A stretch of 64,000 bases of DNA. Source: CAJQQK01 sp963696075 (lineage in GTDB: Bacteria; Pseudomonadota; Alphaproteobacteria; Rhizobiales; Hyphomicrobiaceae). The stretch covers positions 1 through 64,000 of the forward strand of contig CAVOJD010000007.1 in the NCBI GenBank assembly GCA_963696075.1. Reading direction: 5' to 3'. This document shows, piece after piece, positions 54,183 to 63,885 of this stretch. Positions within the stretch are counted from its first letter, which is position 1. Every line of letters starts with the position of its first letter. Position numbers and translations under genes: made by a program. The notes beneath the pieces are model-generated. The model had not been told where the DNA came from, did not search any database, and worked only from the letters and a program-made list of their open reading frames with translations.

Positions 54183-55220
54183 TCACGGCCCGGCGTTGAA
54201 CGCGACCTCATCGACAAGCTCCGATGCGCGTTTTCTCAGCTCCGCGATCTTGTCGAGTGAGAGATCATCCGCCTTGAACGTACCCCAGCTCTTGACGAGA
54301 TCAGACCACGCCACATCCGCGTTCACCGGGTACTCATAGTTCACCTCGGCATAGATCCGCTGTGCTTCATCGGAAGCCAGAAACTCCATCAGCTTCTTGG
54401 CATTTTCCCGGTTCGGCGCATGTTTCGCCATCACCATGCCTGAGACATTGACGTGCGTGCCCCGCCCCTCGCTGTCGGGAAACAACAACTTCACCGAACC
54501 CGCCCACTGCTTCTGCTCGGGCTGTTTGTCGTTCGTCATCATGTTGCCCATGTAGTACGTGTTGCCGATCGCAAGATCACATTCGCCCGAATAGACACCC
54601 TTCACCTGGTTGCGGTCATTCCCTGACGGACGCCGTGCGAGATTGTTCTTGAGGCCTTCGAGCCACGCCTTCGCCTTGGCTTCGCCCAGATGCGCGATCT
54701 GCGCTGCAATCAGCGCGACGTTGTAGGGGTGCTGGCCTGAGCGAATGCAGATCTTGCCCTTCCATTTCGGATCAGCGAGTTCGCCATACGTGATCGCGTC
54801 CTGCTGGACCCGCACCTTCGACGCATAGACCACACGCGCCCGTCGCGTCAGCGCAAACCACTTGTTGTCGTCACCGCGGAACTGCGCCGGGATCTGTTCC
54901 GTCAACACTTCGGACGTGACCGGCTGTGCGACATCTTCCGAAACAGCACTCGACAGCCGCCCGATGTCGACGGTCAACAGCAGGTCGGCCGGCGAGTTCG
55001 CTCCCTCCGCCTTGATCCGCTGGATCAGGCCCTTGCTCGCGAACAGCACGTTCGCCTTGACGCCAGTCTTCTTGGTGAAGGCATCGAGCAGCGGCCGGAT
55101 CAGAAACTCCTGGCGGTAGGAATAGATGTTCACTTCACCCTGCGCCATCGCCGGCACCGGCATCGCCACGGCAAGGGCCGCGACGGCGCTCGCGGCAAGT
55201 GCGGTTGTCTTCCTCGTCAT
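54183..55220 (-). CDS. Iron(III) ABC transporter substrate-binding protein (FutA/FbpA-like)
   Basis: A 345-residue periplasmic protein. The signal peptide ALAASAVAALAVAMPVPAMA comes before EVNIYSYRQEFLIRPLL, the start of FutA-like iron binders. Later motifs are RRARVVYAS, KGKICIRSGQHPYN, and GNTYYMGNM with a YY pair of the kind that supplies iron-ligand tyrosines. No permease or ATPase genes adjoin it, so they are encoded elsewhere. Upstream are Irr-type sites (55330-55368), pointing to control by iron or heme status. Confidence 0.92.
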   Translation of the reverse strand: MTRKTTALAASAVAALAVAMPVPAMAQGEVNIYSYRQEFLIRPLLDAFTKKTGVKANVLFASKGLIQRIKAEGANSPADLLLTVDIGRLSSAVSEDVAQPVTSEVLTEQIPAQFRGDDNKWFALTRRARVVYASKVRVQQDAITYGELADPKWKGKICIRSGQHPYNVALIAAQIAHLGEAKAKAWLEGLKNNLARRPSGNDRNQVKGVYSGECDLAIGNTYYMGNMMTNDKQPEQKQWAGSVKLLFPDSEGRGTHVNVSGMVMAKHAPNRENAKKLMEFLASDEAQRIYAEVNYEYPVNADVAWSDLVKSWGTFKADDLSLDKIAELRKRASELVDEVAFNAGP

Positions 55221-55329
55221 GCGTATCTCCCGTCGCCGGCTTCAAGGACCGGCCGTTCAGACTATCGACACCGGCTTTAAATCAGAAACCACACTGCGAA
55301 GTCAACAAAAACCATTATAAAACAATAGG

Positions 55330-55368
55330 TTAGAACTATTCTAAGAGGCGTTCTAAGAGACATTCTAA
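55330..55368 (-). promoter_or_regulatory. Irr-type iron control element upstream of the iron-binding protein gene
   Basis: TTAGAACTATTCTAA at 55330-55344 is a perfect TTAGAA-N3-TTCTAA palindrome, matching the iron control element bound by Irr in Hyphomicrobiales. Two more TTCTAA half-sites follow at 55351-55356 and 55363-55368. The site lies 110-150 bp upstream of the iron-binding protein start. Binding to this site is inferred by resemblance. Confidence 0.72.
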
Positions 55369-55404
55369 AAATCACCGGAGATCGCGGGCCCCAAAATGCA
55401 AAAC

Positions 55405-55428
55405 GCCGGACCTCATGGAAGGCCCGGC
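55405..55428 (-). terminator. Terminator after the zinc dehydrogenase gene
   Basis: GCCGGACC (55405-55412) and GGCCCGGC (55421-55428) form an 8-bp stem with one G:U pair on the minus-strand RNA, followed by GTTTTGCATTTT. It lies about 45 bp beyond the dehydrogenase stop at 55474. Confidence 0.7.
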
Positions 55429-55473
55429 GCCCGGCCAGATCGGCGCGCTGCGCCAAGCGAACACCCATAAACC

Positions 55474-56529
55474 TCAGTTCGGCTTGATCACGGCCTTGCC
55501 CGTCTTTTGCTGATCAAACAGCTTGTAGGCTTCTTCCGCCTGGTCCAGCGTCCAGTGGTGCGTGAAGAGCTTCTCGACCTCGATCCCCTTGTCCGCCACG
55601 AACTCCGCACATTCCGCCTGGCCCTGCTTCGAGAACGTCCAGGATCCAACCAGCGTAATCTGACGGCGCAACAAGTCCGGGCTGACATCCAACGTCACCT
55701 GGCCGCGTTCGCCGACGTAACACGCCGTCCCCCACGAGCGCGCCGCCCGTACTGCAGCCGCCCGCGCCTCCGGCGCCGACGAACAATCGAGCGTCTTGTG
55801 CGCCCCCTCCCCGTGCGTCAGCGTCCGGATCGCATCAACCGTGTCGTTATGCGTCGCGGCGTTGATCGTCTCCTCCGCCCCGAACGATTTCGCCAGCGCC
55901 AGCCGTTCATCCGACACATCGAGCGCGATCACGCGGGCCCCCATCGCAACCGCCAACTGCGTCGCCGATAGCCCGACCGGCCCCTGCCCGAAGATCGCGA
56001 TCGTCTCGCCGCCCTGGAGCCCTAAGCGCTTGAGCGCGCCCCATGCCGTCCCCGTGCCGCACGAAATCGCAGCCCCCGTCTCGAACGACAACTCATCCGG
56101 CAACGGCACCAGCGTGTGCACCGGCACCTTCATGTAGTTGGCATGCGCCCCATGCCCGCCCGTGCCATAAACGATCGCCCCGTCCAGACACATCTGGGAC
56201 CAGCCGCCGCGGCAATGCTTGCAGGTCCCGCACCCGTCATAGTGGTGATCCATCACCCGCTGACCGACATAGGCTTCGCGCGGATCAACCTGATGGCCGA
56301 CAGCCACGACGACACCGCACGGCTCATGCCCCGCAATCACGCCTGACATCCGTTGGATACCACCGGCAGCGTTGCCCTCCCCCGACGGCTCGGCGCGGTA
56401 ATTGTGCAGGTCACTCCCGCACATGCCGGACGCCTTGATTTCGATCACGGCCTCACGCGGCCCCGGCGTCGGATCCGGAAACTCCCTCAGTTCCAGTTCG
56501 CGGTTTCCCAGAAATACGACACCCTTCAT
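55474..56529 (-). CDS. Zinc-dependent alcohol/polyol dehydrogenase
   Basis: A 351-residue medium-chain dehydrogenase, distantly related to threonine and polyol dehydrogenases. The zinc-site segments are ASGMCGSDLHNY and AGHEPCGVV. The structural-zinc cluster is CGTCKHCRGGWSQMC, and the coenzyme loop is AIFGQGPVGLSAT. The substrate cannot be fixed from sequence. It ends before a hairpin terminator and is not obviously linked to the downstream iron gene. Confidence 0.87.
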   Translation of the reverse strand: MKGVVFLGNRELELREFPDPTPGPREAVIEIKASGMCGSDLHNYRAEPSGEGNAAGGIQRMSGVIAGHEPCGVVVAVGHQVDPREAYVGQRVMDHHYDGCGTCKHCRGGWSQMCLDGAIVYGTGGHGAHANYMKVPVHTLVPLPDELSFETGAAISCGTGTAWGALKRLGLQGGETIAIFGQGPVGLSATQLAVAMGARVIALDVSDERLALAKSFGAEETINAATHNDTVDAIRTLTHGEGAHKTLDCSSAPEARAAAVRAARSWGTACYVGERGQVTLDVSPDLLRRQITLVGSWTFSKQGQAECAEFVADKGIEVEKLFTHHWTLDQAEEAYKLFDQQKTGKAVIKPN

Positions 56530-56674
56530 GGCGCTGACCCCTTGTTGTCCGGCCCGGTTTCGGGCGGGCTGATCACCTGATTCAACTGGATGCCAGTATC
56601 AGCCGCGATCACCCCCGCCAGCAACCATCCACGCGATAATCAAGCCGGCCCGCAACCCGCCGCCGAACGCCATC

Positions 56675-57133
56675 TTAGCGTTTGAAGAGCGTCAGGCGCC
56701 CGGTGCCCTGCGGACTGTTGAGTGAAACGGTCTGCTGGTTGCCTTTGACGCTGACCCGGATGCGGCCGCGCACATTGTATTCCATGTTGTAGAAGGTCCC
56801 AGCAAAGCTGCTCCGTCCGGTCCGGCGCACTTCGCCAACCTGATCGATATTCACCGCCTGCGTCGCGCACCGCGCGGTCACCTCATAGCGCTCCGCTGAA
56901 AGCCGCCTGTAGACAACCCTGCAGCGCACGCGCTCGCGCTGCCCCTCTGCTGGATTGACATAACCGCTCCCCCGCCAGAGACCTTCGAACCGGTCGGCAA
57001 GGGCCCCCTCGCTGAAACCGCCGGTCATGACGGCTGCAACCGCGAGACTGGCAAGCATTGAGCGCGCGCGTGCGACGTTGCGCCCGCCCCACCAGCTCGT
57101 TAAGCATTGAAGAAAAGACATGGCTTGGCTCAC
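56675..57133 (-). CDS. Conserved hypothetical secreted protein
   Basis: About 152 residues. A signal-like hydrophobic segment (MLASLAVAAVMTGGFSEGALA) precedes the mature part: RFEGLWRGSGYVNPAEGQRERVRCRVVYRR, and later GTFYNMEYNVRGRIRVSVKGN. The pattern resembles a small beta-barrel or lipocalin-like fold. Similar secreted proteins occur in Hyphomicrobiales with unknown role. The start may be internal (57121 or 57058), since the first ~25 residues are unlike a signal peptide. Confidence 0.7.
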   Translation of the reverse strand: MSQAMSFLQCLTSWWGGRNVARARSMLASLAVAAVMTGGFSEGALADRFEGLWRGSGYVNPAEGQRERVRCRVVYRRLSAERYEVTARCATQAVNIDQVGEVRRTGRSSFAGTFYNMEYNVRGRIRVSVKGNQQTVSLNSPQGTGRLTLFKR

Positions 57134-57202
57134 TCCGTGATACCGGAAAGGTACGAAGTGACACCATAGGCGGCTGGAGGCCGCAGCAAAAATCCTAAAA
57201 TC

Positions 57203-57661
57203 TCAAGTTGCTGAAGACACCGGCAAAGCGCATGCCCCAGCGGCGTCCACCGGCGGCACGACGATCTCGTCTGCCACCCTAAGCGCCGCCAACTGCTCAA
57301 GGCGCATGGGCAGCAGCGCCCAGTCGACCGGCTTCGTCATGAAATCATCTGCACCCGTCTGAAGACACTCTTCCTTGATCCGTGGATCCCGCATGGCTGT
57401 AATCACCATGATCGGCAGATTGCGCAGGTGCGGCGTCGCGCGGATAAGCGCGGTCAACCGCACACCATCGATAATCGGCATATCAACGTCGATGACCGCG
57501 AGATCGAACGGCTGCGATTCCAAGGCCAGCATCGCCTCAGCACCATCACTGACCGGGAAGAACTCAAACGCCGACGATGACAGGATCGCCTCAAACAGAC
57601 TGAGGAAAATCGGATCATCGTCAGCGACGAGAACACGTTTCGTTTTTTCAGCGCTGCTCAT
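57203..57661 (-). CDS. Response regulator receiver protein (CheY-like)
   Basis: A 152-residue single receiver domain with a short tail. The acidic pocket is DDD at 14-16, the phospho-acceptor is D58 in VIDVDMP, with T88 and K110 (FMTKPVDW). There is no output domain, so it likely signals by protein contact or phosphotransfer. It resembles the receiver at 59191-60195, notably in TKPV(D/N)W, so they are probably paralogues. The hybrid kinase at 60371 with its HPt domain is a candidate phosphodonor. Confidence 0.9.
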   Translation of the reverse strand: MSSAEKTKRVLVADDDPIFLSLFEAILSSSAFEFFPVSDGAEAMLALESQPFDLAVIDVDMPIIDGVRLTALIRATPHLRNLPIMVITAMRDPRIKEECLQTGADDFMTKPVDWALLPMRLEQLAALRVADEIVVPPVDAAGACALPVSSAT

Positions 57662-57753
57662 TCTTGATACCTATGTTCCGCCTATCAGCGAGAATTTATC
57701 CAGCTCTGGAAGCACGCCCGCCCCCAGACACGCACGCCTTTCGGCCCACTTCT

Positions 57754-59058
57754 CTAGTTCACCAACGCAATCGGCTGCCCTGCACCCTTGATGCCCGCCG
57801 GCACCGGCACATCCGTTTCCTCGTAACGCGAATTCAGAATGATGTGCGGACCACCATAAAGACGCACCTTCCCGGCAACGATCGCAGTATAAGCAGCCTC
57901 CGCGCCCACCTGCGCCGCCCCATCGATCCGCAATTCACCCGTTGGCATATAGATCGTACCAACGAGGTTCTGGGCATTCTCGCTGAAGATCTTATGTTGC
58001 AACTTGCCGCCGCTCGCCCGCGCCGCAAAGAACAGCAATCCCGCCATGGTCCCTTGCGTCGGCGCCTCAAGCGTCACCGCTGATTTCGGATCGAGGATCA
58101 ACTCGGCATTGTTGCCGGTCAGAAAGAAGCCGACGCCTTTACCCGTGATCGACGCGCCATCGCCAACGCGAAGCGGCCCGTCCTTAATGACATAAGTCCC
58201 CGGCGCGAACGTCACGGCCGCCCCGTTGCGGATCTCGAGCCCCCCACAATATGTACCGGGAGCAAGCTTTGTGTCCGTGTCGATGACGATTGGCCCGGCC
58301 TGGCAAGCGCCAACCACAGGCTCGGCACGTCCCGCCAGCGGATCATCAAACTGCGGGCAATCGTAGAGTGGCGCCGGCGTGAAGTTTTTGCCACCGCCCT
58401 GAACGCCACCGGCAGAGCAGATCATCGACGCAGCCAGCGACGCACTGTTCTTCGCCTTGATGCCAATATTGTGCGTCGAGTTCGAGAAGACGGCACATTC
58501 CCGCCCGGTGACTTCGGCCGATTGCTCCAGCGAAATCGCTCCGTTCTCCTGAGGCGCCAGCGCCAGCAGGCAGATATTGGGCTTGCCAACGACACGCGCC
58601 GTCGCATGCGCCGCAATTTCCCTCGGCAGAAACCCGAAGCCATTCTTGAAGAACGTTTCGACCGTCTGACGCGCGGCGACGCTCACCTCAAGCGGATCAT
58701 TTCTGACCGTTGTGGTCACGTTCACGTTCGAAGCTGCCTTTGCCGATGCGCTATTCTCTTTGACATATCCGATCACAGTCGCACTTCCAACAGCTGCCAG
58801 ATTACTCTTTTGCGAATCCGTGAGGCTCAGTTGTTTCGCCGTCGACAGCGCCGCTGCATCGGTCGCCGCCTGCAGCACGCCGCGCTGATGCATGATCGAG
58901 GCAAAATCGATCGTCCCACCGATCAGCATGACCACGACGGGGAAAGTCACGGCCGAAATGATCGCGATCGAACCGCGCCGATCTCCCACGACACGCGGGG
59001 CCGTAGCGAGCGTTTCATTCACGGCTTTTCTGACACCAAGTCCCATCGACACGTCCAC
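57754..59058 (-). CDS. TadG-like pilus-assembly/secreted protein
   Basis: A 434-residue protein (or 430 from ATG 59046). The N-terminus carries a basic segment, then one membrane helix (IAIISAVTFPVVVMLIGGTIDFA), and the TadE/TadG-like continuation HQRGVLQAATDAAALSTAKQL. The C-terminal half is glycine-rich and beta-like, with repeated AGTYCGGLEIRNGAAVTFAPGTY, and resembles proteins attached to Flp-type pili. No other tad genes are adjacent. Confidence 0.78.
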   Translation of the reverse strand: MDVSMGLGVRKAVNETLATAPRVVGDRRGSIAIISAVTFPVVVMLIGGTIDFASIMHQRGVLQAATDAAALSTAKQLSLTDSQKSNLAAVGSATVIGYVKENSASAKAASNVNVTTTVRNDPLEVSVAARQTVETFFKNGFGFLPREIAAHATARVVGKPNICLLALAPQENGAISLEQSAEVTGRECAVFSNSTHNIGIKAKNSASLAASMICSAGGVQGGGKNFTPAPLYDCPQFDDPLAGRAEPVVGACQAGPIVIDTDTKLAPGTYCGGLEIRNGAAVTFAPGTYVIKDGPLRVGDGASITGKGVGFFLTGNNAELILDPKSAVTLEAPTQGTMAGLLFFAARASGGKLQHKIFSENAQNLVGTIYMPTGELRIDGAAQVGAEAAYTAIVAGKVRLYGGPHIILNSRYEETDVPVPAGIKGAGQPIALVN

Positions 59059-59190
59059 ACAAACAGCTCTGTTTCAAGGTGATTTTAGTTCAAATCTTAT
59101 ATTTCAGGACGCAGCTTGCATGCCGAAGATTAAACAATACTTGAATGGGAAAGCAGGGAAGATTTAAAGAATAACAGTAGAAAACAAAGT

Positions 59191-60195
59191 CTAAACAGGT
59201 GTCGCAACTTCGTCGTCACTGACACAAACCGGAGCGTGTTCCTCATCAAGCGGCCGATCAAACGTCACACCGAATGCGAATTCGGTCGCATCACCGCCAT
59301 CGTCGAAGAACAGCTCGCCCTCGTTGAGAGCCGCCAGGATCGACAGCTTCTGAAGCGCGAAACCGAGCTGATCGCCATCAGCCCCGGATGCACCAGCAAC
59401 AGTCAGGCCGACACGGACTTGCTGCCCACGCCGTTCGACCGATAGTTCCGGCCGCTGGCTGTCGCTGTTGATCAACTCGGCACTTTCGGCCAATTCCGCC
59501 AACAACGCCTCGAACGCCGCCCCGACGCCGACGAACCGGGTTTCCTGCAGGTTGATCGCGATCCGCTGATGAGCACCTTGAGTGACCGCCTCGACCGCCT
59601 GACGCAGATCAATCGCCTCGGATTGAACCCCATCAAGACTGGAAAGAAGATCGCCGAGGCGCGTGAGCGACCGGCTCCGGCCCGCAGCCACCGGATCCTC
59701 GCGCGTCAGCTTCCCAAGTTCGCGCCCATAGAGTGTGTTGAGTGCCCGGCTGGCTTCAAGCACCGCCCGATCATGCCCAACCTCCGGCGCTCCCCCCATA
59801 ACGCCCCGCCCAAGTGTCAGGAGATGCAAGATATGGTCGTTGAAGAGCGACCAGTTGACCGGCTTCGTGAGATACGACGTCGCCCCCGCCTGCAACGTCG
59901 CGCGGACACTGTTTACATCCTCCCGCGACGTGATCATCACCACCGGCATATGGCGGGTCTGAGGATGCGTGCGAATGCATTGGACCAGCGTGACGCCGCC
60001 CATGTTCGGCATGTCGACGTCCAGCAGCGCCAGGGCAAAGCCGCCGTCCTTCAGCAGGTGCCAGGCCTCCACCCCGTCTTCGGCCTGGACGACCTCCAAG
60101 CCAAACGACTTGAGCTTTGCCACGCACAAGGAACGGAAAATAACATCATCATCTGCAAGCAGAATACGCGCTTCCAGGCGTTCCTGGCTACTCAC
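59191..60195 (-). CDS. Response regulator with kinase-like C-terminal region
   Basis: 334 residues. The N-terminal receiver (about 10-130) has the DDD acidic pocket, D59 as phospho-acceptor (LLDVDMP) and K111 (LTKPVNW). The C-terminal part (about 145-325) resembles a histidine kinase dimerisation and ATP-binding region, but lacks a recognisable phosphorylated His, an N-box or a G-box. It could be a phosphorylation-dependent binding module. It is divergent from the hybrid kinase gene, with 175 bp between. Confidence 0.82.
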   Translation of the reverse strand: MSSQERLEARILLADDDVIFRSLCVAKLKSFGLEVVQAEDGVEAWHLLKDGGFALALLDVDMPNMGGVTLVQCIRTHPQTRHMPVVMITSREDVNSVRATLQAGATSYLTKPVNWSLFNDHILHLLTLGRGVMGGAPEVGHDRAVLEASRALNTLYGRELGKLTREDPVAAGRSRSLTRLGDLLSSLDGVQSEAIDLRQAVEAVTQGAHQRIAINLQETRFVGVGAAFEALLAELAESAELINSDSQRPELSVERRGQQVRVGLTVAGASGADGDQLGFALQKLSILAALNEGELFFDDGGDATEFAFGVTFDRPLDEEHAPVCVSDDEVATPV

Positions 60196-60370
60196 AGCTT
60201 ACTCCTCAAGGCACAAGTGATTTGACCAATCGCCAAATTATTACGGTGGCCGCATTAAAGAGTGATCAACAGACCGACTTGCATATTCAAAATAAACGAA
60301 CTTTTTATGGCTTCTCCATACTCTGTTCGATGAGTGCTTTAATCCGCGTCAATCAAAACGAACCGCTCGC

Positions 60371-63151
60371 GTGCTGCGTATCTTCACCAGATCGATCCGC
60401 CTGAAACTGGCCCTGCTTGTCTCGGCAGCGGTTTTGTGCGCCGTCCTCGTCGCCTCCGTCGCGACCGGTTTGCAGCAGACCAAACGCCTGATCGAAGCCA
60501 AACGCGCCGAGGCCCACGCCATCGCAGCCGCCCTCGCGGTCACCGTCGCCCCCACCGTCGCCGATCGCCGCACCCGGGAGACCGCACGCACGCTGAGCGC
60601 GATGTCGCGGATGCCGGATGTCGTTTATGTCGGCGTCACGGATCAAAAGGGTCAGCTCATCTTCGAGCATGGCGCAGGCATCGTCATAGATCGTCGATCC
60701 GCAGACACCAACGCTTCGCCGGGCTGGTTCGACGACGTCACAACAATCGTCGCCGGGACCCATCTCGTCGAGGCTCCAATCATCCATCGCGGCAAGCCTG
60801 AAGGCAGCCTCAGGTTGATCGCGGACCTCTCCGGTCTGCGTAGTGCCTTCATCGATGGTCTTGTCACCGCCCTGCTGATCGGCCTTCTCGCCGCCCTCAT
60901 CGGCGTCGGCGCGGCCCTCTCGCTGCAAGGCACCATCACCCGACCGATCCGCGAACTCAGCCAGGCGATGCACGAAATCGGCGAGACCAAGGATTTCGGC
61001 CGGACCGTCGAACGCCAAAGCGACGACGAGACCGGCGAGCTGGTCGATAGCTTCAACACCATGATCACGGAAATCCGCGCGCGCGACCATGCCCTCGCCC
61101 GTCATCGCGACACGCTGGAATCGACTGTCGCCGAGCGCACCCGCGACCTCGACCAGGCGCGCATCACCGCCGAACAGGCAAACGCCGCCAAGTCCGACTT
61201 CCTGTCCACCATGAGCCATGAAATCCGCACGCCCATGAACGGCATGCTCGTCATGGCCGAACTGCTCGCCGCCGGCCAGCCCTCACCACGCCTCCAGCGC
61301 TACGCCGACATCGTCGTCAAATCCGGCCACAGCCTGCTCACGATCATCAACGACATCCTCGACTTCTCCAAGATCGAGGCCGGCCGCCTCGAACTGGAGC
61401 GCATCCCCGTCGACCCCCGCGCGCTGCTGGACGACGCCCTCCAGCTCTTCTCTGAGCGTGCCTTGAGCCAGGGCCTCGATCTCGCAGGTTACGTCGCCCC
61501 TGACGTGCCCGAGACGATTGCCGCAGATCCCGTCCGCCTCAACCAGGTCCTCACCAACCTGATCAACAACGCCCTCAAGTTCACCGAACAAGGCGGCGTC
61601 GAAGTCACGATAACCGTAGACCACACCCAAGCGCAGGCAGGCGGCACCTCGTCTCTTGCCTTCTCCGTGCGGGACACCGGCATCGGCATCCCTGAGGACA
61701 AGCTCGCGACGATCTTCGAAGCCTTCTCCCAGGCCGACCAGTCGACCACGCGCCGTTTCGGCGGCACCGGCATAGGCCTCGCCATCTGCAAACGCCTGGC
61801 TGGCTGCATGGACGGCGAAATCACCGTCGCAAGCCGTCCAGGCGACGGCGCAACCTTCACCCTCACCGCCCCCTTCTCCGTCCTGAAGCCCGCCGCCCCA
61901 CCGCCAGCGCTTTCATCAGGCGGCTTCGCCCCCATCGTGGTTGTCGAGGTTGCAGGCGCACTGACCCATAAATCACTGTCAGCAACCCTCGCCGACTGGG
62001 GTTTCGAGACGCGCCGCGCCAAAGACATTACGCCGGACACCAACGTTGAACTGCTGATTGCCGATACCGCATGGCTGGAGCAGACAACAGACGACAACCC
62101 GTCGATCAGAGCCGCACCGGCAATCGCCCTGTGCAAGCTCGGCGACACAAGCGGCGATCGCCTGCGCCAGAGCGGCCGCGCGCTTCTCACATTCGATCGC
62201 CCCTTCACCACCCGCGACCTGGCCCGCCTCGCCTCAGCCGCACGCGGCGGCCGCCTCGCGCTCGAAAAACTCGAATCAGCAGATCGCCGCACCGCCACCG
62301 CCAGCCATCGCTCCTTTACAGGCGCCCGCGTTCTTGCCGCCGACGACAGCCCCGTCAATCGCGAAGTCCTGGCCGAAGTCCTCAAACGCCTCGACGTCAC
62401 TCTGGTCAGCGTCGAGGATGGCAAGGCAGCCATCGATAAGGCGTTGAACGAAGACTTCGATCTGATCTTTATGGATTGCTCGATGCCCGTCCTCGACGGG
62501 TTCGAAGCAACCCGCCAGATCCGTTCGGCAGAACATGAAGCCGGAAAGCCACCGGTTCCCATCGTGGCGCTGACCGCCCACGTCGTCGGCGATCAAGGCG
62601 ACCAGGTCCGCGCGGCGGGGATGTCGGATTTCATCACCAAGCCCTTCGCCATTGCCACCATCGAAGCCTGCCTCGACCGCTGGCTCGATGACGCGGCCGC
62701 AGGCGAACGGGCCAATTCGCGCGACGCTGTGGCCGCGCCTCGCTCGGAAACCACCACCGCGGAGACAGCACTCATGCCCCCGACGGTTCCCCTGATCGAT
62801 GAGACCGTTCTTGAAAACATCCGGGAAATCGCCAGCCCCGATGACGACCTCGTGGCGCGCATCGTCGGCCTTTATCTCAAGCACGCCCCGTTGGCGCTTG
62901 AACGGCTGGACACGCTCATCCGTTCGCACGGACCCGGCAAAGACTGCGCCAGCGCCGCACACGCGCTCAAGTCCCTCAGCCGCAACGCCGGAGCAAAGCG
63001 CGTCGGCGATCTGGCCGGTGAAATCGAGCACCATTACCTGGAAAGCGAGGCGCCGTTGGCGGACGAACGCAACGTCGCCCTCCGTGACGCGCTTCAACAA
63101 ACGATCGAAGCCTTCGAGGCACTCTCCGCGGCCCAGCGCGACGCCGCCTGA
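60371..63151 (+). CDS. Hybrid sensor histidine kinase with receiver and HPt domains
   Basis: A 926-residue membrane kinase starting at GTG 60371 (no clear SD). TM1 lies at about 11-33 and TM2 at about 161-184, bracketing a periplasmic sensor region. A HAMP linker follows (185-240), then a coiled coil and HisKA with H283 (MSHEIRTPMNG). HATPase motifs are NLINNALKF, DTGIGIP and GTGIGLAI. A degenerate receiver-like segment lies near 515-620, then a true receiver (ADDSPVNRE and FMDCSMPVLDG), and a C-terminal HPt (AAHALKSLSRNAGA). The layout is a BarA/ArcB-like phosphorelay. The signal is unknown. The nearby receiver proteins are likely partners. Confidence 0.93.
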   Translation: MLRIFTRSIRLKLALLVSAAVLCAVLVASVATGLQQTKRLIEAKRAEAHAIAAALAVTVAPTVADRRTRETARTLSAMSRMPDVVYVGVTDQKGQLIFEHGAGIVIDRRSADTNASPGWFDDVTTIVAGTHLVEAPIIHRGKPEGSLRLIADLSGLRSAFIDGLVTALLIGLLAALIGVGAALSLQGTITRPIRELSQAMHEIGETKDFGRTVERQSDDETGELVDSFNTMITEIRARDHALARHRDTLESTVAERTRDLDQARITAEQANAAKSDFLSTMSHEIRTPMNGMLVMAELLAAGQPSPRLQRYADIVVKSGHSLLTIINDILDFSKIEAGRLELERIPVDPRALLDDALQLFSERALSQGLDLAGYVAPDVPETIAADPVRLNQVLTNLINNALKFTEQGGVEVTITVDHTQAQAGGTSSLAFSVRDTGIGIPEDKLATIFEAFSQADQSTTRRFGGTGIGLAICKRLAGCMDGEITVASRPGDGATFTLTAPFSVLKPAAPPPALSSGGFAPIVVVEVAGALTHKSLSATLADWGFETRRAKDITPDTNVELLIADTAWLEQTTDDNPSIRAAPAIALCKLGDTSGDRLRQSGRALLTFDRPFTTRDLARLASAARGGRLALEKLESADRRTATASHRSFTGARVLAADDSPVNREVLAEVLKRLDVTLVSVEDGKAAIDKALNEDFDLIFMDCSMPVLDGFEATRQIRSAEHEAGKPPVPIVALTAHVVGDQGDQVRAAGMSDFITKPFAIATIEACLDRWLDDAAAGERANSRDAVAAPRSETTTAETALMPPTVPLIDETVLENIREIASPDDDLVARIVGLYLKHAPLALERLDTLIRSHGPGKDCASAAHALKSLSRNAGAKRVGDLAGEIEHHYLESEAPLADERNVALRDALQQTIEAFEALSAAQRDAA

Positions 63152-63178
63152 GCCGAGCGGCCCAGGCGGCTCAGGCCA

Positions 63179-63880
63179 TCAGGCACCTGCGTGTTCGTCA
63201 TCCGCCAGCAGCGCGTTGTAGATCAGCGCGCCCACGATCGCGCCGGCAATCGGCGCCAACCAGAACAGCCAGAGCTGCAGCATCGCATCGGAGCCAGCGA
63301 ACAGGGCCTGGCTGGTCGAACGTGCCGGATTGACCGACGTGTTCGTGATCGGGATCGAAATCAGGTGGATCAGCGTCAGCGCGAGCCCGATCGCGATCGG
63401 CGCAAACCCGGGCGCCGCCCGCTTCGCCGTCGCCCCGAGGATGATGATCAGGAAGAACGCCGTCAGCACGAACTCCGCAACAAACGCCGCCACCATCGAA
63501 TACCCGCTCGGCGAGAGTGCGCCATAGCCGTTCGAGGCAAATCCCCCGACGCCCGCATAATCCGCCTTGCCCGAGAAGATGATGTAGAGGAGGAACGCAG
63601 CGATGATGGCACCGATCAACTGCGCAATGACGTAGGGCACGAAGTCAGACCAGGAAAACCGCCCGGCCATCGCCAGACCCGCCGAAACCGCCGGATTGAA
63701 ATGCCCGCCCGAAACCGGCCCGACAGCATACGCCATCGTCAACACGGTCAGTCCGAACGCCAAGGAAACCCCGACGTAGCCAATCCCGACGTCCGCCACG
63801 CCGGCGGCGAACAACGCGCTGCCGCAGCCACCAAAAACAAGCCAGAACGTCCCGAACGCTTCCGCAAAGAGCTTGGACAT
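63179..63880 (-). CDS. aqpZ: Aquaporin Z-type water channel
   Basis: 233 residues with six membrane helices and both NPA loops: NPAV at 62-65 and NPAR at 184-187. H172 in [20 protein letters not shown] and the arginine of the second NPA form the narrow water-selective filter, as in AqpZ rather than in glycerol channels. Lines up end to end with AqpZ. SD GGGAG sits six bases from ATG 63880, but it is part of a hairpin (see 63886-63927). Confidence 0.95.
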   Translation of the reverse strand: MSKLFAEAFGTFWLVFGGCGSALFAAGVADVGIGYVGVSLAFGLTVLTMAYAVGPVSGGHFNPAVSAGLAMAGRFSWSDFVPYVIAQLIGAIIAAFLLYIIFSGKADYAGVGGFASNGYGALSPSGYSMVAAFVAEFVLTAFFLIIILGATAKRAAPGFAPIAIGLALTLIHLISIPITNTSVNPARSTSQALFAGSDAMLQLWLFWLAPIAGAIVGALIYNALLADDEHAGA

Positions 63881-63885
63881 CGATC

